Positions 1 to 7,105 of a stretch of DNA of 64,000 nucleotides are shown here, in pieces. Numbering within the stretch: the first letter of the stretch is position 1; each line of letters starts with the position of its first letter. The notes beneath the pieces are model-generated. The model made no database searches and was not told the origin of the DNA. It was given only the letters and a program-made list of their open reading frames with translations. Both the position numbers and the translations under genes were made by a program. This stretch comes from Roseiarcus sp963726105 (lineage in GTDB: Bacteria > Pseudomonadota > Alphaproteobacteria > Rhizobiales > Beijerinckiaceae), in contig CAVSBJ010000024.1 in the NCBI GenBank assembly GCA_963726105.1, positions 372,001 to 436,000 of the forward strand, read 5' to 3'.

Positions 1-1567
1 CGATGCGCTGGAGCACGTCGGCGAGCCAGGCCTGCGGGTCGACGCCGTTCATCTTGGCAGTGATGATGAGGCTGTACATGTCTGCGGCGCGCCGGCCTCC
101 GCGGTCGGATCCGCAGAATAACCACGATTTCCGCCCAAGCGCGACGCCGCGCAGCCCGCGCTCGGCGGCATTGTTGGACATGCAGACGCGCCCATCGTCG
201 AGGAACAGCGTGAAAGGCGGCCTGCGCTTGAGCATGTACTGGATCGCCTTGGCGAGGTCGTGCCCGCGCGACAGCCTCGCCGCCTGCTCGCGCATGTAGG
301 TCATGAGATCGTCGACCAGGGGCCGGCTTACGGCGCGTCGGACCGCCAGGCGCTCCTCGGGGCTCTTGCCGTTGATCGACCGCTCGACGGCAAACAGCGC
401 ATCGATGCGGCGCACCACCTCGATGGCGATCGGCGAGAGCGGGATCTCCTTCTTCCCCGAAGCTTTGCGGCGCGCATTCTCCTCGATGTCGGCCATGGCG
501 AAGAACGGGCGGCGCGCGTGCACCCAGCACGCCGCTTCCCGGATCGGGCCGGGCTTGCGGTCCGCGAGATAGAGCTTGTTGTAGCCGTCATAGGCGTCCG
601 CTTGCAGGATGCCTGCGTATCCCGCGAGATGCGCCTGCGGATGCTCGCCTCGCCGATCGCGCGAGTAATGGAAGATCGCAGCGGGCGGGCCGGCGCCGCC
701 GAACGGCTTGTCGTCGCGAACATAGATCCAGAGCCGGCCGGTGTCGGTCTTGCCTTTCGCCAGCACCGGCACGGTCGTGTCGTCGCCGTGAAGGCGCTCG
801 GCCGCCATGACGTGGGCCTCGACGAGGCGCCGGAGGGGATCGAGCGCTGTGCAGACCGCGCCCACGGCGTCGGCCATGGTGGAGAGCGCGATCGGCGCGC
901 CCTCGAGCGCGTAGCGCTCGGCCTGCCGGTTCAGAGGCTGGTGCTGACCGAACTTCTCGAACGCGATCATCGCCAAGAGGCTCGGACCCGCCCACCCCCT
1001 CGGGATCACGTGGAACGGGGCCGGCGCCTGGCTGATCGTCTCGCAGTCCCGACAGGAGAACTTCTCCCGCACCGTCTCGATCACCTTCCACCGTCGGGGT
1101 GTCGTCTCGAGCGTCTGCGTCACATCCTCGCCGAGCTTGCGCAAGCGATCGCTCCCGCAGCACGCGCAGGCCGTCGGCGGATCGATCACCACGCGCTCGC
1201 GCGGCAGGTGGTCGGGGAACGTGTCGCGCTCGGCGCGCCGGCGGGTGAAGGCGCGCACCGTCGTCGTCCGGGCGGCTGCCTGCTCCGCCGCCAGTTCGTC
1301 TTCAGTGGCGCTGGCTTCGAGTTCCTCAAAGTCGAGCGCCAACTGGTCGATCAGCCGCGACGAGCGCTCCGACCGCTGCCCGTAGACCTGGCGCTCGAGC
1401 TTGGCGATCCGCAGTTTCTGCGCCGCGATCAGCGCCATGTCCTCCGAGGCTTTCGCCCGCGCGACCGCCAGTTCCGCCGCGACTTCCAGGCGCCTCGCGC
1501 GCTCGGCGATGAGCGCCGCCTTCAGGGCGGCGACGTCGTCGGGAAGAGCCTCGGGAGCGGGATCCAT
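1..1567 (-). CDS. tnpC: IS66 family transposase TnpC (copy A, C-terminus cut by window edge)
   Basis: Reading the minus strand from ATG at 1567 gives an open frame of about 522 codons that leaves the window without a stop. It shows the IS66 layout: an N-terminal helical/coiled segment, a zinc-binding motif (CACCGSD and CRDCE near residues 130-185), and the long catalytic region with LHGDDTTVPVL, LQADAYDGY and the C-terminal SNNAAERGLRG motif. It lies downstream of tnpB and tnpA of the same element. No frameshift was found in the visible part, so copy A may be functional. The last residues and the left terminal repeat are outside the window. Confidence 0.93.
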   Translation of the reverse strand, partial: MDPAPEALPDDVAALKAALIAERARRLEVAAELAVARAKASEDMALIAAQKLRIAKLERQVYGQRSERSSRLIDQLALDFEELEASATEDELAAEQAAARTTTVRAFTRRRAERDTFPDHLPRERVVIDPPTACACCGSDRLRKLGEDVTQTLETTPRRWKVIETVREKFSCRDCETISQAPAPFHVIPRGWAGPSLLAMIAFEKFGQHQPLNRQAERYALEGAPIALSTMADAVGAVCTALDPLRRLVEAHVMAAERLHGDDTTVPVLAKGKTDTGRLWIYVRDDKPFGGAGPPAAIFHYSRDRRGEHPQAHLAGYAGILQADAYDGYNKLYLADRKPGPIREAACWVHARRPFFAMADIEENARRKASGKKEIPLSPIAIEVVRRIDALFAVERSINGKSPEERLAVRRAVSRPLVDDLMTYMREQAARLSRGHDLAKAIQYMLKRRPPFTLFLDDGRVCMSNNAAERGLRGVALGRKSWLFCGSDRGGRRAADMYSLIITAKMNGVDPQAWLADVLQRI

Positions 1568-1665
1568 GAGACGAAGGGAATCATAGTTTTCGCGATTCGA
1601 GGCGCCCTAAAATGCGTGTGGCCCCATGTTTTTCTTCGCTTGGCCGGGCGCTTTCGCCTTCGCGC

Positions 1666-2013
1666 TCAGCCCGCGCTCTTGGGCCGCCACGTCAGTTGCG
1701 GATTCCGCCAGTCGATCCCTTCGAGCATGTAGGCCATCTGCCCCGCCGAGATCGACACGACGCCCTCCTTCGCCGACGGCCAGATGAACTTTCCCCGGTC
1801 GAGCCGTTTGGCGTAGAGCGAAAGCCCGAGGCCGTCGTGCCACAGGATCTTCGCCAGGTCGCCCCGGCGCCCGCGGAAGATGTAGAGATCGCCGCCGTGC
1901 GGATCACGCTTCAACTGCTCCTGAACCTGAAGCGCCAGACCCTGCATGCCGCGACGCATGTCGGTGTGGCCAGCAGCGATCCACACCCGCACCCCGCTCG
2001 GCATCGGGATCAT
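1666..2013 (-). CDS. tnpB: IS66 family accessory protein TnpB (copy A)
   Basis: A 115-residue protein with the IS66 Orf2 signature: GVRVWIAAGHTDMRRGMQGL near the N-terminus, DLYIFRGRRGDLAKIL in the middle and GIDWR near the end. TnpB is required together with TnpA and TnpC for transposition of IS66-type elements; its biochemical role is not settled. Its start overlaps the tnpA stop by 4 bases (ATGA), indicating translational coupling. Full length and undamaged, in contrast to the second copy at 4.0-4.3 kb. Confidence 0.95.
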   Translation of the reverse strand: MIPMPSGVRVWIAAGHTDMRRGMQGLALQVQEQLKRDPHGGDLYIFRGRRGDLAKILWHDGLGLSLYAKRLDRGKFIWPSAKEGVVSISAGQMAYMLEGIDWRNPQLTWRPKSAG

Positions 2014-2405
2014 CGTTCGTTCAGAACGCTCAGAACCCGCCGAAGCGCATCGGCGTCCACCTCGCTGTCGACGCGCACGCGGTTCCCGGAGCCAAGCTCG
2101 ATTTCGATCACTCCGGTCTTCGTTCGTCGTCCGCTTGCTGGTGCGCGCGATTGTCTTGCCGCCTCGGACCCAGACAGCCTCGCCGCTCCGATCTCAACAG
2201 GCAGCAAAATCGAACCGTCTCTCCCGCCCGGTTCAGGAGCTCGCGCCTGCCTTCGCCATGTGAAGAGCAGGCTCTGCGCAACGCCGTGTCGCCGCGCCAC
2301 CTCGCACACCACCGCTCCCGGCATCAGCGTCTCTTCGACGATCCGAGCCTTTTCATCCCTGCTCCAACGCCGTCGGCGTTCGACCCCGAGAACCTTCCCA
2401 TCCAT
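2010..2405 (-). CDS. tnpA: IS66 family protein TnpA (copy A), helix-turn-helix
   Basis: 131 residues. The N-terminal half contains an IS66 Orf1/IS3-like helix-turn-helix: WSRDEKARIVEETLMPGA, then VARRHGVAQSLLFTWRRQ. The C-terminal half (IEIELGSGNRVRVDSEVDADALRRVL) is the usual TnpA tail. It is first in the tnpA-tnpB-tnpC order and presumably binds element ends. It starts about 85 bases from the inferred right end of the element at about 2489. Confidence 0.93.
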   Translation of the reverse strand: MDGKVLGVERRRRWSRDEKARIVEETLMPGAVVCEVARRHGVAQSLLFTWRRQARAPEPGGRDGSILLPVEIGAARLSGSEAARQSRAPASGRRTKTGVIEIELGSGNRVRVDSEVDADALRRVLSVLNER

Positions 2406-2489
2406 CTCCGCGTGACCTTAAAGCTAGCTCTACGGTCACACCCTTCGAAACGCCCGCCCCCATAGCAAGGCGGCCGCCGCCGGAGGGAT

Positions 2490-3916
2490 ACCCAAGGCCA
2501 GACCGCGCAGCGCTCTTTCCGCCGCGTTGTTCGTAAGACAGATACGCCCGTCTTCGAGGAAGCGGGAGAAGGCCGGCCAACGGGTGAGCATATAATCGAT
2601 GGCCTTAGCGACGGCATTGTGCCGGGAGAGCTTGGCGCGTTCAGAGCGCGTCCACTCTTCGAGCGCGGCGACGAGCGGCGCGCTCCTTGAGCGGCGCGCA
2701 GCGAGCCGCTCCTCGGCCGTGACGCCGTTGATCTCGCGCTCGATCTCGAAGATGGCGTCGATGCGTTTGACCGCCTCCAGCGCGATCGGCGAGATCGGCG
2801 CGGCGTTCTTACCCCGCCTCGCGTTGGCGGCGATGTCGGCGAGTTCGAAGAACTTGCGTCTGGCGTGGCTCCAACATAGCGCTTCGACGATCGGGCCCGG
2901 TTTCCGATCGGGCGGATAAAGTCTGGCGTAGCCGCTGAAGGCGTCGGCCTGGAGGACGCCGCTCCAGTTCGTCAGATGACGCTCAGGATGCTCGCCGCGG
3001 CGATCGCGCGAGGCGTAGAACAACGCCGCCGGCGGGTCCTTGCCGCCGAACGGCCTGTCGTCGCGGACGTAAGTCCAGACGCGGCCAGTTTCGGTCTTGC
3101 CGTTCGCCAGGATCGGAACCGTGGTGTCATCGCCGTGCAGGCGCTCAGCCGACAGAACGTGGCGTTCGATCAACCTGTGCAGGGGCCCCAAGGCGGCGGC
3201 GCAGGCGCCGACCAGGTCAGCGAGCGTCGATAGGCTAAGATCCACGCTTTCTCGGGCGTAGCGTTCGCTCTGGCGATTGAGCGGCTGATGTTGACCAAAC
3301 TTCTCGAACAGGATCATCCCCAGCAAATTGGGGCCAGCGAAGCCGCGCGGCGTCACATGGAAGGGCGCCGGCGGCTGGATGATCGTTTCGCATTCGCGGC
3401 AGGAGAAGCGCTCGCGCACGGTCTGGATCACCTTCCATGGACGCGGGATAACCTCGAGCGTCTCGGTGAGGTCCTCGCCGAGCTTCGACAGCTTGGCCGA
3501 GCCGCAGCAAGGGCAGCTCTGCGGCGCTGGGATCACCACACGCTCACGCGGCAGATGATCCGGGAACGGTTTTCGCGCCGGTAGCTTGCGCGCGAAGGAT
3601 CTGACCGTGGTGGAGCGCTTCGTATGTTCGGCGGCGAGATCATCTTCCGCCGCGTTGGCCTCTGCCTCCTCGAGCCGAAGCTCCAATTGGTCGAGCAGCG
3701 CGCCGTGCGCTCGGAGCGAGGTCCGCAAATCGTGCGCCGCAACTTTTCGATCTCAAGATTGAGATGCGCGATCAGCGCGCGACCCTGCGCCAGTTCCGCG
3801 ACGGCCGCCACGGCGCACGCCTTCTCCGCCGCAGCTTCGGCCCGCGCCGCAATCAGCGCCGCTTTCAGCGCATCGAGGTCGTCCGGAAGCGAGGAAAGAT
3901 CGGCGTCACGAATCAC
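2490..3916 (-). pseudogene. tnpC: IS66 family transposase TnpC (copy B), frameshifted and interrupted
   Basis: Translation starts at 3916 (MIRDADLSSLPDDLDALKAA) and matches an IS66 TnpC until the ERTAR motif at about 3700, where one base is missing; the family sequence LLDQLELRLEEAEA resumes in the next frame. The rest is recognisable (CPCCGSAKL and CRECETI zinc ligands, LHGDDTTVPIL, LQADAFSGY, LTNNAAERALRG) up to 2490, where copy A interrupts it. Both lesions make it non-functional as a single protein. Confidence 0.9.
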
Positions 3917-3959
3917 ATGGAATCACAAAATCGGCCATTTGAGACGCCCCTTTTTGCGT

Positions 3960-4324
3960 TTATTCAGCCGATTTTTTCCATCCGACCGCCGTCGGACGCC
4001 ATGTCTCTTGCGGCATGCGCCAATCGATGCCCGACAGCAGATAGGAAAGCTGGGCCGTCGAGATCGTCACCGTTCCGTCAGCCAACGATGGCCACAGGTA
4101 TCGCCCGCGCTCCAATCGCTTTGAGAACAGGCAAAGCCCTGGCCGTCGCTCCAAAGACACTTGATCAGAGACCCGCGGCGGCCGCGAAAAACGAAGAGAT
4201 GGCCGGAATGCGGGTCGCGCCTCAATGTTTCTTGGACGATCAGCGCCAGACCGTCGAATCCTTTGCGCATATCGGTGTGGCCGGTCACTAGCCACACGCG
4301 CGCCCCACTCGAGATCGGAATCAT
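3960..4324 (-). pseudogene. tnpB: IS66 family TnpB (copy B), frameshifted
   Basis: The start at 4324 gives GARVWLVTGHTDMRKGFDGL and HLFVFRGRRGSLIKCLWSDG, typical of TnpB, then frame is lost at about 4135 where one base is missing. The remaining TnpB residues (GLCLFSKRLERGRYLWP, GIDWRMPQETWRP) continue in another frame to 3960. It overlaps the stop of the upstream tnpA by 4 bases, as in copy A. Confidence 0.88.
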
Positions 4325-4701
4325 CGCCGCCCGAGCGCCTTGACGATCCGGGCCAGCGCCGTCGCGTCGACGTCCGCCCCGACAAGGATCCGCTCGCCCC
4401 CGACAAGCACGATCTCCATCCGACCCATCGAGGCCGGAGCTGTGGCGGTCGCAGTCGGCGTAGCCTCCACGACCCTCACCGGCACAATGCTCACTGTCTT
4501 GCCGACGTCATTGACGTCCGCCCGTTCTCGCCGTCGCCAGGTGAACAGCATATTGGAGTTCAGACCATAACGGCGCGCCACCTCCGCAACGGATCCGCCG
4601 GGCGCAAAGCTCTCCGCGATGATCCGTTGCTTCTGATCAGCCGACCAAGTCCGTCGCCGGCGCTCGCCGCCATCCGCGCCTTGCATCCCGGCGTCCGACA
4701 T
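4321..4701 (-). CDS. tnpA: IS66 family protein TnpA (copy B)
   Basis: A 126-residue open frame with the IS66 TnpA helix-turn-helix (WSADQKQRIIAESFAPGG, VARRYGLNSNMLFTWRRRE) and the usual C-terminal block (MEIVLVGGERILVGADVDATALARIV). It is the only undamaged gene of copy B. Since its tnpB and tnpC are broken, the element can move only with help in trans. It is clearly diverged from the copy A protein, so the two elements are different IS66 members. Confidence 0.92.
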   Translation of the reverse strand: MSDAGMQGADGGERRRRTWSADQKQRIIAESFAPGGSVAEVARRYGLNSNMLFTWRRRERADVNDVGKTVSIVPVRVVEATPTATATAPASMGRMEIVLVGGERILVGADVDATALARIVKALGRR

Positions 4702-4823
4702 CTGCGATAGTGTCCATCATCGATTAGTGGACACGATCGCCGCGTCCACATCACCGCACTATCGCCGCTCGCCTCGCTTTCGCTAGGCGGCCCTCGCCGG
4801 AGGGAACGATCGACATAGAGTTA

Positions 4824-5036
4824 TTGAGGGTGATCCGACGCTGGCCTTATCGAGATCATTTCTCAATCCGGGAGATATCGCGGCGCACTGGGCTGTCGAG
4901 GAACACGGTCCGCGAGTACCTGGCTTTGGACAGAGAGGAGCCGAAGTTCAGCATCCCCGACCGGCCGAGCAGGCTGGACCCATGCGCCGACAAACTGTCG
5001 CACATGCGGCGACAAGAGGCGGGGAGGTCGCGCTAG
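4824..5036 (+). pseudogene. istA: IS21 family transposase IstA, N-terminal fragment
   Basis: The 70-codon frame contains the IstA N-terminal helix-turn-helix block (SIREISRRTGLSRNTVREYL) and the following LDPCADKLS region, then ends prematurely where a normal IstA would run on for hundreds of residues. No IstB ATPase is nearby. A TTG start is possible at 4824, but the true beginning may have been removed by the adjacent IS66 element. Confidence 0.8.
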
Positions 5037-5050
5037 CGGAGCCTGCTCGA

Positions 5051-5102
5051 CTGCTCACCCCGACAGAATGCGCAAACTACTTCAACAACGCAGGATATGC
5101 TT
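5051..5102 (+). pseudogene. IS630-type transposase, C-terminal scrap
   Basis: Read in frame from 5051, the sequence gives LLTPTECANYFNNAGYA, which resembles the conserved C-terminal tail of IS630-family transposases (TPxECANYFxxAGY). Nothing upstream in this frame belongs to that family, so only the tail survives. From 5103 to 5305 I see no gene or recognisable element. Confidence 0.55.
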
Positions 5103-5305
5103 CAGCCGAAGCAGATCTTGCTAATGTCTCGCTCCAGGATCTCGTTCAGGCGCGAAGCGAGGACGCTCAAGGGGGACGTCCGGTCGTCGTCGCGCTCCCT
5201 GACCAATCCTCCAAGACATGCCGCCTGCCGGCGGATTCCTCAGGCGGAGGTCTTCGCTTCGCGGGCCCTTCGGCGGTTCGGCAGATCGCCGAAACCGCGC
5301 GGATT

Positions 5306-6232
5306 TCAGGCGTGGGCTCGACTCGCGGCCGGGTCGGTCTGCGACGCTTTGGGCCGCCCCAACGATCGGCTGGTAAGGGCTACGCCGCAGAGCACAAGCG
5401 CGAGTCCCGCGCCCGCCGAGGGCGCTATGGGTTCAGCGAGCGCGAAGGCTCCGCCGATGACGCCGATCACGGGCGCGATGTAGTTGTTGAGGCTCGCGAA
5501 GGTCGGGCCCTCGTCGTTGACGAGCCGGAAATAGACGTAATAGGCGAGCGCCGTATTGAACACGCCAAGCGCGCCCATCGCCAGGATCGGGGCCAGAGGG
5601 ATCTGGGAGACAATCGCGATTGGCGGCCTCTCGAACGCTAGGCCGATCAGTGCGAGCACGAGCATAGAAATGGTCATCGAGGCGGTGACGGCTCTGACGG
5701 CGCCGATCTCCCTCGTTGCCGCGCCGGAGATAATCGCGCCCGTTCCATAGGAGACGCCTGCTGCCAGAGCGAATGCCCGGCCCAAGATGGAATGGGCGCC
5801 GTGATCCGCGCCCGGCGACCAGAACACGACCGCGACCCCAACGAAGCCGAGCGCCAAGCCAAAGGCGCCGAGCAATGTCCAGCGGTCGCAAGAGCCCAGA
5901 AAGCGGCCGAACAGAAAGACAAAGATGGGCTGTGCGCCCATCATCAGCGCCATGTCGGCGCTCGTCGTCAACGTCGCCGCTTTGCCGAGCAGCAAGAAGG
6001 GAATCACCTGTCCGACCAGCGCGAGGGCAAGAAGTCTGGCCCAAAGTCGAGGCCGCGATCCTGGCCAAACCTTGCCCGAAAGCATGCTTGTCAGAAGCAT
6101 CGCCGCCGCAGCGACGCCTACGCGCGCGAGGGCGAAATCGAACGGATCGAAGGCGCGCGAGGCGATCTTGATCAACAGGAAAGAGGAGCCCCAAAGGAAC
6201 GATAGGAAGGCGAGGCCCGCATAACCGGCCAT
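5306..6232 (-). CDS. EamA/DMT-family transporter
   Basis: An inner-membrane protein of about 308 residues with ten hydrophobic segments arranged as two EamA repeats. The first repeat carries LSFLWGSSFLLIKIA, and the second has the FNTALAYYVYFRLV and SLNNYIAPVIGVIGGAFALAE motifs typical of RhaT/YdcZ-like drug/metabolite transporters. The substrate cannot be deduced. The ATG at 6232 is preferred; an in-frame TTG at 6247 would add five residues. It stands alone between the IS remnants and vapC. Confidence 0.9.
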   Translation of the reverse strand: MAGYAGLAFLSFLWGSSFLLIKIASRAFDPFDFALARVGVAAAAMLLTSMLSGKVWPGSRPRLWARLLALALVGQVIPFLLLGKAATLTTSADMALMMGAQPIFVFLFGRFLGSCDRWTLLGAFGLALGFVGVAVVFWSPGADHGAHSILGRAFALAAGVSYGTGAIISGAATREIGAVRAVTASMTISMLVLALIGLAFERPPIAIVSQIPLAPILAMGALGVFNTALAYYVYFRLVNDEGPTFASLNNYIAPVIGVIGGAFALAEPIAPSAGAGLALVLCGVALTSRSLGRPKASQTDPAASRAHA

Positions 6233-6335
6233 CAGCTGAAGGTTCAAGCTTTAAACCGATTTGCACAAAACATGCAGCGGCCAAACCCTTTCTCGGCGCC
6301 TGGATCAAAACGAAGAATGAGGTTAGCGTCCTCCA

Positions 6336-6782
6336 TCAGATCGACCCGCACACGACCAAAGGATTTACGACCGTAAGGCCCGCGAAGCGATTGAAATCTC
6401 GATCAGCCGACCACAGCTCACGCACGCCGTGCTGCAGGCACAGAGCCACGACGCGGGCGTCGTGGACTTGAGGTCCGGCAATTCGACCCCTTGCGAGGTT
6501 CTTTCGCAACGCGGGCCAGTGGTCCCCCGATTCGGCTAAGAGTACGAGGGTCGGCGACTCGAGCCAGGCGTCCACTTGGTCGAGCGCGCGCGGCAACGGC
6601 GTCGGCGGCGCGTAGATGCGGGGATGGGTGACGATCGCGAGAAACTCGTGAACACATGGCCAGGGAATCGACCATGTTGCGGCTCCCTCTGCCAGCTCCG
6701 AGATTCGCTGGGCGGCCGGGTTGTGAAATGGCGAGTCCTCTCGATGGGCGTAGACCAGAATGTTCGTGTCGACAGCGATCAA
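6336..6782 (-). CDS. vapC: VapC-type PIN-domain ribonuclease toxin
   Basis: 148 residues with the PIN-domain acidic constellation: VDTNILVYA at residues 4-12 (first Asp), EFLAIVTHP in the middle, and QVHDARVVALC plus ELWSADRDFNRF towards the C-terminus. PIN toxins are Mg-dependent endoribonucleases acting on translation-related RNA. It is transcribed after, and overlaps by 4 bases, the antitoxin gene at 6779-7024, the usual type II arrangement. All expected acidic residues are present, so it is probably active. Confidence 0.92.
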   Translation of the reverse strand: MIAVDTNILVYAHREDSPFHNPAAQRISELAEGAATWSIPWPCVHEFLAIVTHPRIYAPPTPLPRALDQVDAWLESPTLVLLAESGDHWPALRKNLARGRIAGPQVHDARVVALCLQHGVRELWSADRDFNRFAGLTVVNPLVVCGSI

Positions 6783-7024
6783 GCTCCGCGGCCTTCGTAG
6801 GTTAAATCACGCAACCGGCCCCAAGAATCGACGTGCGATTCGGCTTGCAATCCTTTGCCTTTGAAGGTAGCGCGCCGCAGCTTGAACGGCGCTGCGGATT
6901 TGGCGCCAGTCACGACTCTTCGAAGTCCTCGCTCGACCAGCGCCCGCAATGTGACCCCCTCACGCTCAGCTAGCTTGCGAGCCTCGCGAAGCAGCGGATC
7001 GGAAATCTCTATGGTTGTCTTCAT
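6779..7024 (-). CDS. vapB: VapB-type antitoxin (ribbon-helix-helix)
   Basis: 81 residues. The start at 7024 gives MKTTIEISDPLLREARKLA, a short beta strand followed by helices as in ribbon-helix-helix antitoxins of the DUF2191/VapB group. The C-terminal 40 residues (FKLRRATFKGKGLQ onward) would be the toxin-binding tail. An upstream in-frame ATG at 7090 is rejected because that extension would cross the operator-like palindrome at 7047-7064. Its stop overlaps the vapC start. Confidence 0.9.
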   Translation of the reverse strand: MKTTIEISDPLLREARKLAEREGVTLRALVERGLRRVVTGAKSAAPFKLRRATFKGKGLQAESHVDSWGRLRDLTYEGRGA

Positions 7025-7046
7025 AAGCCGTATATATGGAACCGGA

Positions 7047-7064
7047 GATATGGGTACCCATATC
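7047..7064. promoter_or_regulatory. Perfect 18-bp palindrome, likely VapBC operator
   Basis: GATATGGGTACCCATATC is self-complementary over all 18 bases and lies 23 bases upstream of the vapB start. VapBC-type complexes autoregulate by binding palindromes over their own promoter, so this is the likely operator. Binding is inferred, not shown. Confidence 0.75.
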
Positions 7065-7105
7065 CTAGAATGTCGAGGCTCGAAGAGCAAGCCTCCTGGC
7101 GGACC

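Larger units (their letters stand above)
1..2489 (-). mobile_element. IS66-family element copy A (left end outside window)
   Basis: tnpA, tnpB and tnpC are all open and in the standard order. The right boundary is placed at about 2489 because homology of the interrupted copy B tnpC stops exactly there (its RGLALG motif runs into unrelated residues). The inferred end read inward on the minus strand (2489 to 2465) matches the end of copy B (4805 to 4781) at about 21 of 24 positions, core TCCCTCCGGCG..GGCCGCCT. I take this as the terminal repeat. The target duplication cannot be tested because the left junction is not in the window. Confidence 0.75.
2490..4806 (-). mobile_element. IS66-family element copy B, decayed and interrupted by copy A
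   Basis: The gene order tnpA-tnpB-tnpC is preserved on the minus strand, with one-base deletions in tnpB and tnpC. The right end is set at about 4806 from its terminal sequence, which resembles the end of copy A. The remainder of tnpC should lie beyond position 1, on the other side of copy A. Immediately outside the right end is an IS21 istA fragment, suggesting that copy B itself landed in or beside an IS21 element. Confidence 0.75.

Noticed and set aside
260..1732. 490-codon open frame on the plus strand
   Set aside because: Antisense shadow of the IS66 tnpC gene caused by high-GC codon bias; it has no recognisable domain.
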